A stretch of DNA of 64,000 nucleotides from Stenotrophomonas geniculata ATCC 19374 = JCM 13324 (GTDB lineage Bacteria > Pseudomonadota > Gammaproteobacteria > Xanthomonadales > Xanthomonadaceae): the NCBI RefSeq assembly GCF_001431625.1, contig NZ_LLXT01000114.1, forward strand, positions 1 to 64,000. Reading direction: 5' to 3'. Positions 9,294-17,430 of the stretch are shown here, in pieces (the first letter of the stretch is position 1; every line of letters starts with the position of its first letter). Below the pieces are notes generated by a model. The model did no database searches. It had not been told where the DNA came from and saw only the letters and a list, made by a program, of their open reading frames with translations. The translations under genes and the position numbers were made by a program.

Positions 9294-9309
9294 CCCTGGA
9301 AGGAACACC

Positions 9310-10287
9310 ATGAGCCCTGCAGCACCGCGTCGCCCCTCGCGCAGCACCCTGTTGATCGTGGGCGTGCTGGTCATCGGCATCGCCGGCATCGTCTATTCGC
9401 GCGTACGCCAGGCACCGGATGCCGGCGCCGTGGCCGCGACCAGCCTGGCCGGTGCGAACACGGCCGTGCTGAAGGGTACGTTTGACCCGAAGGCTCAGGC
9501 GTTGATCCCGGCCGACTATCGCTTCGTCACCCCCGGCACATTCACCGTTGCCACTCATCCGGGGCAGCTGCCGCTGGCCGACTATGGTGCCGACAGCAAG
9601 GACGTGGTCGGCATCGAGCCGGACATCGCGCGGCTGATCGCCGATGGGCTGGGCCTGAAGCTGGTGATCGTACCGGTGGCCTGGCCTGACTGGCCGCTGG
9701 GGCTGGAATCGGGCAAGTACGATGCGGTGCTCTCCAATGTGACGGTCACCGAGGAGCGCAAGAAGAAGTTCGATTTCTCCAGTTATCGTTACGACCTGCT
9801 GGGCATCTACACGCGCACCGATGGGCCGATACAGAAGATCGAAAAGCCCGCCGACGTCGCCGGGCTGAAGGTGGTGGTGGGCGCCAGCACCAACCAGGAC
9901 CAGATCCTGCGCCAGTGGGACCAGCAGAACATCGCTGCCGGCCTGAAGCCGGTGGAGTACCAGTACTTCGACGACGCGGTGGTCGGCCGCTTGGCGGTGA
10001 TCACCGGCCGCGCCGATGTCTCGTTCGAGCCCAATGCCACGGGCGCTTATTCGGCACGCGATGGCAAGGTGCGGCGTGTTGGCCTGTTCCCAGGGGGATG
10101 GCCGAACGCTGCGGCGATTTCGGTGACCACGCGCAAGGGCAGCGGCCTGGCCGACGCGGTGACGCAGGCGCTGAATACCCAGATCGGCAGCGGCACCTAT
10201 GCGCAGGCGCTGAAGCGATGGAATGTGGCCGAGGAAGCCGTGCCGCAGTCGCAGACCAATCCGCCGGGGTTGCCGACGCTGCAATGA
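9310..10287 (+). CDS. ABC transporter periplasmic substrate-binding protein
   Basis: A 325-residue binding protein of the amino-acid (SBP_bac_3) class. A hydrophobic segment at residues 13-29 is followed by SRVRQAPD; there is no lipobox Cys and no obvious Ala-x-Ala cleavage, so it may stay membrane-anchored. Core motifs include VGIEPDIARLIADGLGL, the SNVTVTEERKKKFDFS ligand segment and GASTNQD. GGAAGGA precedes the ATG, 16 bases after the transporter stop. It supplies substrate to the fused transporter at 7548 and closes the operon; two SMAG hairpins follow. Confidence 0.88.
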   Translation: MSPAAPRRPSRSTLLIVGVLVIGIAGIVYSRVRQAPDAGAVAATSLAGANTAVLKGTFDPKAQALIPADYRFVTPGTFTVATHPGQLPLADYGADSKDVVGIEPDIARLIADGLGLKLVIVPVAWPDWPLGLESGKYDAVLSNVTVTEERKKKFDFSSYRYDLLGIYTRTDGPIQKIEKPADVAGLKVVVGASTNQDQILRQWDQQNIAAGLKPVEYQYFDDAVVGRLAVITGRADVSFEPNATGAYSARDGKVRRVGLFPGGWPNAAAISVTTRKGSGLADAVTQALNTQIGSGTYAQALKRWNVAEEAVPQSQTNPPGLPTLQ

Positions 10288-10350
10288 CGCCGGGCGTGGC
10301 CCGGCGCTACCTCCGTCTTTGTAGAGCCGAGCGATGCTCGGCTGCTCTAC
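10286..10350. repeat. Two SMAG palindromes between convergent genes
   Basis: The first element has perfect arms CGCCGGGC/GCCCGGCG (10288-10295 and 10299-10306) ending CTAC. The second starts GTAG at 10321, has arms AGCCGAGC/GCTCGGCT, and closes with GCTCTAC, giving an extra outer pairing with GTAGAGC. The final CTA of the second element is the TAG stop of the glycosidase on the minus strand. Position between convergent genes suits a bidirectional transcript end. Confidence 0.85.
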
Positions 10351-13300
10351 CAACGCGCCTCCAGTGTCCGGAACGGTTTCACCAGCCGCACACCTTCGGC
10401 ATCGAAGTCGGAAACGCTACGTCCATCCACACGCACCGTCTTCGGCATGGTGCGCTCCGGCCACCAGACCTTCACCGCCGTCCCGCTGCGCAGCCCCTCA
10501 CCAAGCGCCACCGTCAGCACCCCGTCGCGTTGCCGCGCCTGCATCTGCAACGTGCCATACGCTGTCGGCAGGCGTTCGACCGCCAATCCATCGCCTGCCA
10601 CCCACGAGGGCGGCGTACCCGGCAGCAGTGAGAGGGCATCATCGTCTTCGCGCATCAGCATGCCGAACAGCGTGCGGCCGTACTCGGCACCAATCCAGGT
10701 ATGCGGCATGTCGCCCAGGTAGCGCGGGAAGCGCAGGCGTGAGTGCACGACCTCGGCCAGCACCTGCCACTCAAGCGGGCGCCGATCATGCAGCAGTCCC
10801 TGCAGCAGCTCATCGGCCACCTGCGGCTGGCCCAGGTGCACATAGCTCAGCACATTGCGGATCTCGTACGGTGTGTACGCGTACAGCGCACCGGGCTGGC
10901 TGCGCTTGCGGACGTCCTTCAGGTAGCGCGCGAAGGTGGTCCGCAGCGCCTCGGCGGGCAGCACGCTCTGTGCGCCGGTCGGGTCCAGTGCGATCGAAAC
11001 GCCGGTGGGATCGCCATCGCCCAGGTCGGCCGAGGAGGGAATGAAGTCGATGCCCTTCCACGCCATCGTCGCCCGGATCGAGGCATGCAGCGCGTCGTAA
11101 AGCAGTTTGTACTGTTCGCGTGCCCACGCTGCGGTCTCGTGGTCGCCCAGCGATTCGGCCAGCCACGCGCCGTCGTGCCAGCCCTTCAGGCCCCAATAGT
11201 CGTCCCAGTAGCTGTGGGTGGGAGACGGATAACCCTCATGGCTGATCGACGGCGCAAGAATGCCCGCGAAGCGCTCCGGCGCTGGCTGGTCGGCCTTGTA
11301 GCGGGGCACCAGCGTGCGTTCGCGTAGTTCCTGCAGGAAGCGCAGCGCTGCCTTCACTTTCGGCAGATAGGCACGTACCGATTCGGGTCCGCCATCGAGG
11401 CGCGCGACATCGGCCACCAGCGCCACGTACTGGCCCTGGCTGTCGTACTCGATATCCGAACCGAAACCGGTGTTGACGCTGCCATCGTCGTTGAGGATCG
11501 GCGAGACCAGGCCGTTGGCATGCACGCCGTGTTCGCTGTACCAGCCCAGGTAGTCGCGCGCGACCTTGGCTTCGCCCATGCGCAGCAGCACCGCCGAGGT
11601 GGCCATGCCGTCGCGGATGAAGGAGCGGTTGTAGTTGCGCGGGCCGGGCTGCATCGCCGGGCCGGTCTGGTTGATCAGCATGTAGGCGGCCTGCGCACGC
11701 AGCATGTCGACCAGTGAGGGATCGGGCAGGCGCAGGCCGACCTGGCCCAGCCGTGCCTGCCAGTCCGCGGACGCCTGCGTGGCCAGGGAATCGAACGCCG
11801 CATTGGCATCGCGGGGCAGCGTGGCTAGATCGAGCGCAGGCGCTTCGGGCAGTGCGCCCTTGGTATCGGCGGCGGTAGTACCCAGCGGGAACGCGACCAC
11901 GATGGCATCGCTGGTCCCCGGTGCCAGTGATACGCGGTAGTTCAACGCAGCCGAGGCAAGGCCCTCGTCGTCGCGCGCCTGTTGCGTGGAGGGCAGCTGG
12001 CCGGCAGCGAGGGTCGCGGTGATTTCCGTTGCGCCATCCTTGCCGAACGGCGCCGCGCCGGACGCAGCCACCGGCGTGAGCGACTGCAGCAGCGTGCGTC
12101 CATTGATGCGCACCGCCTGCCCATCGATGGTCACATCGCGGATCGGTGACAGCCCGCCGTTCTGCCACGGCGGATTCATCTGCATCGGGCGCACGACCAG
12201 GCTGAGCGTGCCTTCGATCCTGGCGCTGCCCGTGTTGTGCAGGCGATGCCGCAAGAACGTTACCGGCTGGCCGTCGCGCTCGATGGCGAATACCTCGCTG
12301 CGCAGCTCCAGGCCGGGCTGCGGTGACCAGGTGGCGGAGGGCATCGGCTTCCAGCCATCCCGCAACGCGTGCTGTATCGGCTGTCCTGCCGCGCCAGCGG
12401 CACACCCGTCAGCGCCACGCCAGATCGGCTGCACCAGCGGCGCGCCCTTGAAGGCTTCCAGATTGCCGTATTCGTCGAAGATCGATTTCTGTCGTCCTGC
12501 GTGCACACCGACGGCGGTCCAGTAGGTCTGCTGCATCTGCAGCGATGCCGGGAACAACGCGCGCTGAGCGCCGCTGGCGGTGATCTGGTATCGCTTCATC
12601 GGCGTCATTACCGCCTTTGGCCCGAGCAGGCGCAGTCGCGCGACCTGCGGTGCGGGGCCGTCCACGCTCAGCCGGAACGCACGCAGGGGTTGTGCCGTGT
12701 CAGCAGCCAGCCAGCTTTGCCGATGATTGGCCGCCTGTGCATCGTGTGCGAGGTCCTGCCAACGGCCCTGTGCATCCTGCGCCTGCAGTCGTGCAGCGCC
12801 GCGCGCGCCATCGGCCCAGTCGACCACCAGGCCAGCCGTGGATTGAGCCTGCGGCAGCGTGATCTCGAGCGCATGGGATCCACCTTTTCCGGTCGGAACC
12901 GCAACGGTGCCGCCGCCTTGCCAGAGCGCGGCTGCCTGTGTTGCATCGACATCGGCGATGCGTGCGCTGAGCGTGCTGTCCAGCGGCTCCATCTCGAAGA
13001 TCGACACACCCCAGTCGGAGGTGCGCTGCGGACTGGCCAGTCGTAGATAGCGCGCCTGCCGCGGCGCGAAGTACAGCGTTTCCACATCGCCCAGTGAATC
13101 GACCATCGTGTACGCGGTCTGCCACTGCTTACCATCCATTGAGGTCTGCAGTGAATAGCCTTCCGGGTTGGAGACATCCCAGGTGAGTCGTGCACCAGCC
13201 AGCAGGGTTGGCGTGCCCAGATCGATCTGGAACCAGTGGCCGGGGCTGAAGGCGCCGCCGGTGACGGTCTTCGGGTCGCCGTCGATCAGGTGGCTGATCG

Positions 13301-13466
13301 CCATCGCCGGCACCTGCTGCGAGGAACTGCTGGCCTGCCATTGGCTGCGCGGGGGAAGGGGCTGTGCCTGTGCGGCAGCGGCGAGGGCGGCCAACAGCAG
13401 GGTGGCGGCAGCTCGCCATGGAATGGCTGAGCGGGAGACCTTGGAGCGTTCGGCGCGCAATGTCAT
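10347..13466 (-). CDS. Secreted discoidin-domain glycosidase-like protein
   Basis: A 1039-residue exported protein. A signal peptide runs to about residue 35 (hydrophobic LLLAALAAAA, cleavage near AQA). An F5/8 type C (discoidin, CBM32-like) domain follows, with the SSSSQQVPAMAISHLIDGD and GHWFQIDLG signatures. The C-terminal half resembles an alpha/alpha-toroid (six-hairpin) glycosidase: NYNRSFIRDGMA near residue 615, then GVHANGLVSPI and SYWDDYWGLKGW. The acid residues near FIRDG are candidates for catalysis, but I cannot assign a GH family. The stop codon is provided by a SMAG repeat. A LacI-type operator lies upstream at 13522. Expected role: degrading an extracytoplasmic glycan. Confidence 0.8.
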   Translation of the reverse strand: MTLRAERSKVSRSAIPWRAAATLLLAALAAAAQAQPLPPRSQWQASSSSQQVPAMAISHLIDGDPKTVTGGAFSPGHWFQIDLGTPTLLAGARLTWDVSNPEGYSLQTSMDGKQWQTAYTMVDSLGDVETLYFAPRQARYLRLASPQRTSDWGVSIFEMEPLDSTLSARIADVDATQAAALWQGGGTVAVPTGKGGSHALEITLPQAQSTAGLVVDWADGARGAARLQAQDAQGRWQDLAHDAQAANHRQSWLAADTAQPLRAFRLSVDGPAPQVARLRLLGPKAVMTPMKRYQITASGAQRALFPASLQMQQTYWTAVGVHAGRQKSIFDEYGNLEAFKGAPLVQPIWRGADGCAAGAAGQPIQHALRDGWKPMPSATWSPQPGLELRSEVFAIERDGQPVTFLRHRLHNTGSARIEGTLSLVVRPMQMNPPWQNGGLSPIRDVTIDGQAVRINGRTLLQSLTPVAASGAAPFGKDGATEITATLAAGQLPSTQQARDDEGLASAALNYRVSLAPGTSDAIVVAFPLGTTAADTKGALPEAPALDLATLPRDANAAFDSLATQASADWQARLGQVGLRLPDPSLVDMLRAQAAYMLINQTGPAMQPGPRNYNRSFIRDGMATSAVLLRMGEAKVARDYLGWYSEHGVHANGLVSPILNDDGSVNTGFGSDIEYDSQGQYVALVADVARLDGGPESVRAYLPKVKAALRFLQELRERTLVPRYKADQPAPERFAGILAPSISHEGYPSPTHSYWDDYWGLKGWHDGAWLAESLGDHETAAWAREQYKLLYDALHASIRATMAWKGIDFIPSSADLGDGDPTGVSIALDPTGAQSVLPAEALRTTFARYLKDVRKRSQPGALYAYTPYEIRNVLSYVHLGQPQVADELLQGLLHDRRPLEWQVLAEVVHSRLRFPRYLGDMPHTWIGAEYGRTLFGMLMREDDDALSLLPGTPPSWVAGDGLAVERLPTAYGTLQMQARQRDGVLTVALGEGLRSGTAVKVWWPERTMPKTVRVDGRSVSDFDAEGVRLVKPFRTLEARW

Positions 13467-13521
13467 TACGTACAGCCTCGCAGGTTCGGCCGGTGTCGGG
13501 CGAGCGCTACGCTAGCAAGGG

Positions 13522-13537
13522 ATGTAATCGGTTACAT
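13522..13537. promoter_or_regulatory. LacI-family-like operator upstream of glycosidase
   Basis: ATGTAATCGGTTACAT has 6-bp inverted arms (ATGTAA/TTACAT) around a TCGG centre with the CpG typical of LacI/GalR operators. It sits about 56 bp before the glycosidase start. No LacI-family gene is present in the window, so the regulator would act in trans. Confidence 0.5.
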
Positions 13538-13575
13538 GACGCACTGCAGCGTCGCAGGCCGCGTCTGTGGTTGAC

Positions 13576-13600
13576 GCAGCCGAGCATGGCTCGGCTCTAC
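13576..13600. repeat. SMAG palindrome
   Basis: Arms AGCCGAGC (13578-13585) and GCTCGGCT (13589-13596) around ATG, ending CTAC. It lies between the glycosidase promoter region and the stop of the metallo-hydrolase on the same strand. Confidence 0.85.
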
Positions 13601-13631
13601 ATGGTTTCCGGCAGGTCAAGCGCACCGCACG

Positions 13632-14708
13632 CTACAGCTCCACCGTCTCCCACCAGCGCGTACCCGCCTGCGGCGCCTGCATGTCCAGCGCTTCGCCCAT
13701 CATCGGCGTGGCCACCGGCACGTTCTTCGCGGCCGCCAATGCGGTGATGCGCTCGAACGGCTGCTGCCATGCGTGCAGGGCCAGGTCGAAGGTGCCGTTG
13801 TGGATCGGCAGCAGCCACTTGCCGCGCAGGTCCAGGTGCGCCTGCAGCGTCTGTTCCGGCTGCATGTGCACGAACGCCCAGCGCGGATCATAGGCGCCGG
13901 TCTCGATCATGGTCAGGTCGAACGGGCCGTACTTCTCGCCGATGGCCTTGAAGCCGTCGAAGTAGCCGGTGTCGCCGCTGAAGAAGATGCGGAAATCGTC
14001 GTCCTGGATCACCCACGACGCCCACAGGCTGCGGTCGCTGTCGCCCAGGCCGCGGCCGGAGAAATGCTGGCCCGGGGTGGCGGTCAGGCGCAGGCCGCTG
14101 GCCTCGGTCGATTGCCACCAGTCCAGCTGTTCGACCTTGCTGGCGTCCACACCCCAGGCAATCAGCTGGTCGCCGACGCCGAGCGGGGCGATGAAGCGCG
14201 CGGTCTTGCCTGCCAGCTGCATCACGGCGGCATGGTCCAGGTGGTCGTAGTGGTTGTGCGAGAGGATCACGCCAGCGATCGGCGGCAGCGCGTCGATGCT
14301 GATCGGCGGTGCGTGGAAGCGGGCCGGGCCCATCCACTGCACTGGCGAGGCGCGCTCGGAGAAGACCGGGTCGGTCAGCCAGTACTGGCCGCGCAGCTTC
14401 AGCAGGATCGTGGAGTGCCCAAGCCGGAACAGGCTGCGGTCCGGCGCGGCGTCGAGGGTGGCGCGGTCCAGCGGCAGCACCGGAATCGGGTGCGCAGGCA
14501 CGGTGCCCTTGGGTTTGTTGAAGAGAAACGTCCACCAGATCTCCGCACCGTCGCGCAGGCCCATCGCCGGACGGGGCAGGGCATTGTGGAACTTGCCGTC
14601 GCGGTACTGCGGCGAATCGGGGAAGTCGGGGAGGGACCAGGATTTGCAGAAGGTGTAGGCGGTCACGGCGAGGATTCCAAGCAAAAGGACAAGGAGCAGG
14701 CGCTTCAT
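13632..14708 (-). CDS. Metallo-beta-lactamase-fold hydrolase (NAPE-PLD/UlaG-like)
   Basis: A 358-residue protein with an N-terminal membrane anchor or uncleaved signal (residues 3-19). The metal motif SHNHYDHLDH at about 150-159 is the HxHxDH of the metallo-beta-lactamase fold; FFSGDTGYFDGF and the late GHST/PIHNGTFD histidines complete the ligands. The layout matches bacterial NAPE-PLD-like and UlaG-like hydrolases rather than true beta-lactamases. I used ATG 14708 (MKRLLLVLLL). The gene is divergent from a TetR regulator with two palindromes between them, so it is probably that regulator's target. Physiological substrate unknown. Confidence 0.82.
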   Translation of the reverse strand: MKRLLLVLLLGILAVTAYTFCKSWSLPDFPDSPQYRDGKFHNALPRPAMGLRDGAEIWWTFLFNKPKGTVPAHPIPVLPLDRATLDAAPDRSLFRLGHSTILLKLRGQYWLTDPVFSERASPVQWMGPARFHAPPISIDALPPIAGVILSHNHYDHLDHAAVMQLAGKTARFIAPLGVGDQLIAWGVDASKVEQLDWWQSTEASGLRLTATPGQHFSGRGLGDSDRSLWASWVIQDDDFRIFFSGDTGYFDGFKAIGEKYGPFDLTMIETGAYDPRWAFVHMQPEQTLQAHLDLRGKWLLPIHNGTFDLALHAWQQPFERITALAAAKNVPVATPMMGEALDMQAPQAGTRWWETVEL

Positions 14709-14725
14709 GGGGGACGTCCGCTGGG

Positions 14726-14776
14726 TACACTGCACAGTGTAGTTTCGTGTTTTTCAAAAGTACACTGTCCGGTGTA
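14726..14776. promoter_or_regulatory. Twin TetR-type operators between divergent genes
   Basis: Two related palindromes, TACACTGCACAGTGTA (14726-14741) and TACACTGTCCGGTGTA (14761-14776), share outer half-sites TACAC/GTGTA. Their centres are 35 bp apart, and they sit between the metallo-hydrolase start (14708) and the TetR start (14813). The first has perfect 7-bp arms. The arrangement suits autoregulation plus control of the hydrolase. Confidence 0.65.
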
Positions 14777-14812
14777 AAATGTGCGCATCCGTTCAGTTAT
14801 CCGGTTTCTGCC

Positions 14813-15424
14813 ATGCCCCGTGCCCCGCAACGCCTGACCGACCGTAAACGCGACGCCATCGTGCGCGCGGCGGTGGAGGAGTTCCGTGCCTCGGGCTACG
14901 AGGCCACCAGCATGGACCGCATCGCCGAGGCGGCCGGGGTCTCCAAGCGCACCGTCTACAACCACTTTCCCAGCAAGGAAGCGTTGTTCTCAATGATCCT
15001 GGAGGAGCTCTGGGAACGCAGCGTGGCCAGCGACGCGTTACCGTACCGCGCCGACCAGCCGCTGCAGGCGCAGCTGCTGCAGTTGCTGGGCCAGAAGCTG
15101 GAACTGCTCAGCGATGCCAACTTCATTGACCTGGCGCGGGTGGCGATGGCCGAGATCATCCACTCACCGGAGCGCGCGCAGGCCATCGTCTGCCGCATGG
15201 GCGAAAAGGAAAGCGGCGAGAGTGCCTGGATCCGCGCGGCCATCGCCGATGGCCGACTGCGCGAGGTCGATCCGGAGTTCGCCGGCCACCAGCTGCACGG
15301 GCTGGTGAAGAGCTTCGCGTTCTGGCCACAGGTGACGATGGGGCAGGCACCGTTGAGCGCACAGGAGCGTGCACGCGTGGCCGAATCGGCGGTGGCGATG
15401 TTCCTGGGTTTCTACGCGGTCTAG
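14813..15424 (+). CDS. TetR/AcrR-family transcriptional regulator
   Basis: A 203-residue regulator. Residues 10-58 form the TetR_N DNA-binding domain, with the helix-turn-helix RIAEAAGVSKRTVYNHFPSKEALF clearly recognisable around 36-59. The C-terminal ligand domain (about 75-200) resembles the TetR_C_7/AefR-like class. I start at ATG 14813 (MPRAPQRLTD); earlier in-frame starts would cover the operator. The gene probably represses itself and the divergent hydrolase through the palindromes at 14726-14776. Its TAG stop overlaps the stop of the convergent EAL gene within the shared tetranucleotide CTAG. Confidence 0.92.
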   Translation: MPRAPQRLTDRKRDAIVRAAVEEFRASGYEATSMDRIAEAAGVSKRTVYNHFPSKEALFSMILEELWERSVASDALPYRADQPLQAQLLQLLGQKLELLSDANFIDLARVAMAEIIHSPERAQAIVCRMGEKESGESAWIRAAIADGRLREVDPEFAGHQLHGLVKSFAFWPQVTMGQAPLSAQERARVAESAVAMFLGFYAV

Positions 15425-17367
15425 CTGGTAGCGAAGCGGCGGAACTCGTCGGCCGGCAGCGCCGCCGAGTACAGATAGCCCTGGCCGACATCCACACCCA
15501 GTGCGCGCAGTTGCTGTTCCTGCGCCAGGGTCTCGGTACCTTCGGCCACCACGATTGCACCGCAGCGGTGCGCGACTTCGACGATGAAGCGCACGATCGA
15601 CTGCGACTTGGCGTCGGACAGTGTGGCGATCAGCGCCTGCTCGATCTTGACCTCGGCGATGGCCAGCTGCGAGAGCAGGATCAGGGTTGAATAGCCAGCG
15701 CCGAAATCATCCAGTGACAACGTGACCTCCGCCGCCAGCAGCTGTGCGATGTTGGCATCGACCACGTCGCGCTCGACGATCTCGGTCCACTCGACGATCT
15801 CCAGGCGCAGCATCACGCCGGGCACATCGTGCAGCTGCAGCAGTTCCTGCAGGCGCAGGCCGAAGCCGGGCAGGCGCAGTGACTCGGCCGAAACATTCAC
15901 GGCGATTTTCAGCTGCGTGCCATCGCGTCGGCACTGCTGCAGGAAGTGGATGGCCGACTGCAGCGTGGCCCATTCCAGTTCAGCCAGCCGCCCCTGCCGG
16001 CGCAGCAGCGAGATCACCCGCATCGGCGCGATCAGCCGACCCTCGCCGTCGCGCATGCGCAGCAGTGCTTCGGCGCCTACCAGCTGGCGATCCTGCAGGC
16101 GATGCTTGGGCTGGTAGCACAGCGGGGCGTCGCCCTGCTGCAGCCAGCGATCAAGGGCGACTTCAATCAGGGCATCGATCTCGCTGTCGCGCTGGATCGG
16201 GTCGTCGAAGAACACGACGCCGGATTCGATCGCACTCAGCGCCACGGTGATTGCCCGGAAGGGCAGGTGGCCATCGTCTGCCGCGCCCGGTGGCTTCAGT
16301 TCGACTACCGCGCAGCGGAACAGCGGCCGGAAGCCGGGCCAATCGCGGCCGACCTGATCGGCCAGGTTGCTGGCCAGGTCGGTGATCTGCGGTTGCGTGC
16401 GCAGTTCGGACAAGGTCAGGTCGCGCACCAGGATCGCCAGCGCGGCATCGCCGAACTGGTAGATCTCCAGTTGTCCGGCCGGCAGCGAGGGCAGCAGCCG
16501 ATGCACCTCTTCGGTGCTGTCGCGCTGCCACAGGCCGTTGTCCTGCAGCGGACCGTAGCGCAGGCGCAGGTCGCGCAGGTTGCCCATCTCGGCCACGATC
16601 AGGCAGGCCTTGCCGATGCCGTCGTTGTCGCGCCAGTAATGCTGCAGGCGTTCGCCGAGCGCACGCATGTTGGGCAGGCCACTGATCGGATCGATGCGCA
16701 GCCAGGCGTGTTCGCGCTGGCGCTGTGCATCGATCTGCGCATCGTTGTAGACCAGTGCGAACACTGCGCCCAGCATCAGCAGTGACAGCGGCAGTGCCAG
16801 CAGGCGCTGGATTGCCAACTCCTCCACGGGCAGCTGATGGACGCCGATGATTGCGACGCCCAGTGCCAGGCCCAACGCAGTGACGACGATACGCACGCCC
16901 CAGGCCTGCAGGATCATGCGCAGCGAGAGTTCATTGAGCATGCGCGGGTGCAGGCGCCTGCGCAGCCAGACGCCTGCCAGCATCTGCAGCGTGGCCTCGA
17001 GGCCGGCTGGCAGAAAATACTGGGTGCCGGCGAACTGGTATCGGGCCAGCAGGCTGGCACCCAGGCAGGCCAGGCCGCCGCGCCAGCCGCCGAGCAGTCC
17101 GCTGACCAGCAGGATGTCGAAGCCGAGGTGCAGCTTGACCACGCCCTGGGTGTAGCGGGCTACGAACCAGGCGTTGAACAGGTAGATCAGGCCCAGCGCC
17201 ACGCCCACGTACAGGCGGCGGCCTTCAATGGCATGGCCAGCGCGACGGGTGGCGATCAGCAGCACGCCGATCATGCCGATCACCGCCGTGGCCTGCAGCA
17301 GATACAGCGGCAGGCTGGGCAGGGCGCTGTCCAGGACCTGGGACGAGACCCGTGAAAGCGCATCCAT
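15421..17367 (-). CDS. Membrane EAL-domain protein with LytS-like 5TM sensor and degenerate GGDEF
   Basis: A 648-residue signalling protein. Residues 15-200 contain five to six membrane helices resembling the 5TM LytS-YhcK receptor. Residues 225-375 keep GGDEF-like strands, but the GGDEF motif is replaced by QFGDAALA, so no cyclase activity is expected. Residues 400-645 are an EAL domain with GAEALLRM, NVSAESL, EIVEWTEI, LDDFGAGYS, VAEGTET and VGQGYLY. Most catalytic acids are present, although the usual LKID is VKIE. It is likely a c-di-GMP phosphodiesterase gated by the membrane domain; loss of activity cannot be excluded. Confidence 0.88.
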   Translation of the reverse strand: MDALSRVSSQVLDSALPSLPLYLLQATAVIGMIGVLLIATRRAGHAIEGRRLYVGVALGLIYLFNAWFVARYTQGVVKLHLGFDILLVSGLLGGWRGGLACLGASLLARYQFAGTQYFLPAGLEATLQMLAGVWLRRRLHPRMLNELSLRMILQAWGVRIVVTALGLALGVAIIGVHQLPVEELAIQRLLALPLSLLMLGAVFALVYNDAQIDAQRQREHAWLRIDPISGLPNMRALGERLQHYWRDNDGIGKACLIVAEMGNLRDLRLRYGPLQDNGLWQRDSTEEVHRLLPSLPAGQLEIYQFGDAALAILVRDLTLSELRTQPQITDLASNLADQVGRDWPGFRPLFRCAVVELKPPGAADDGHLPFRAITVALSAIESGVVFFDDPIQRDSEIDALIEVALDRWLQQGDAPLCYQPKHRLQDRQLVGAEALLRMRDGEGRLIAPMRVISLLRRQGRLAELEWATLQSAIHFLQQCRRDGTQLKIAVNVSAESLRLPGFGLRLQELLQLHDVPGVMLRLEIVEWTEIVERDVVDANIAQLLAAEVTLSLDDFGAGYSTLILLSQLAIAEVKIEQALIATLSDAKSQSIVRFIVEVAHRCGAIVVAEGTETLAQEQQLRALGVDVGQGYLYSAALPADEFRRFATS

Positions 17368-17430
17368 AGCAGGTTCCCGCCTGTGACCGACGGCCAGTGA
17401 CCCGCAGCGTAGTCGCAGCAGGGCGCAGGT

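Noticed and set aside
13632-13660. Stop codon of the metallo-hydrolase as a fifth repeat-derived TAG
   Set aside because: TGTAG is present but no palindromic stem follows it.
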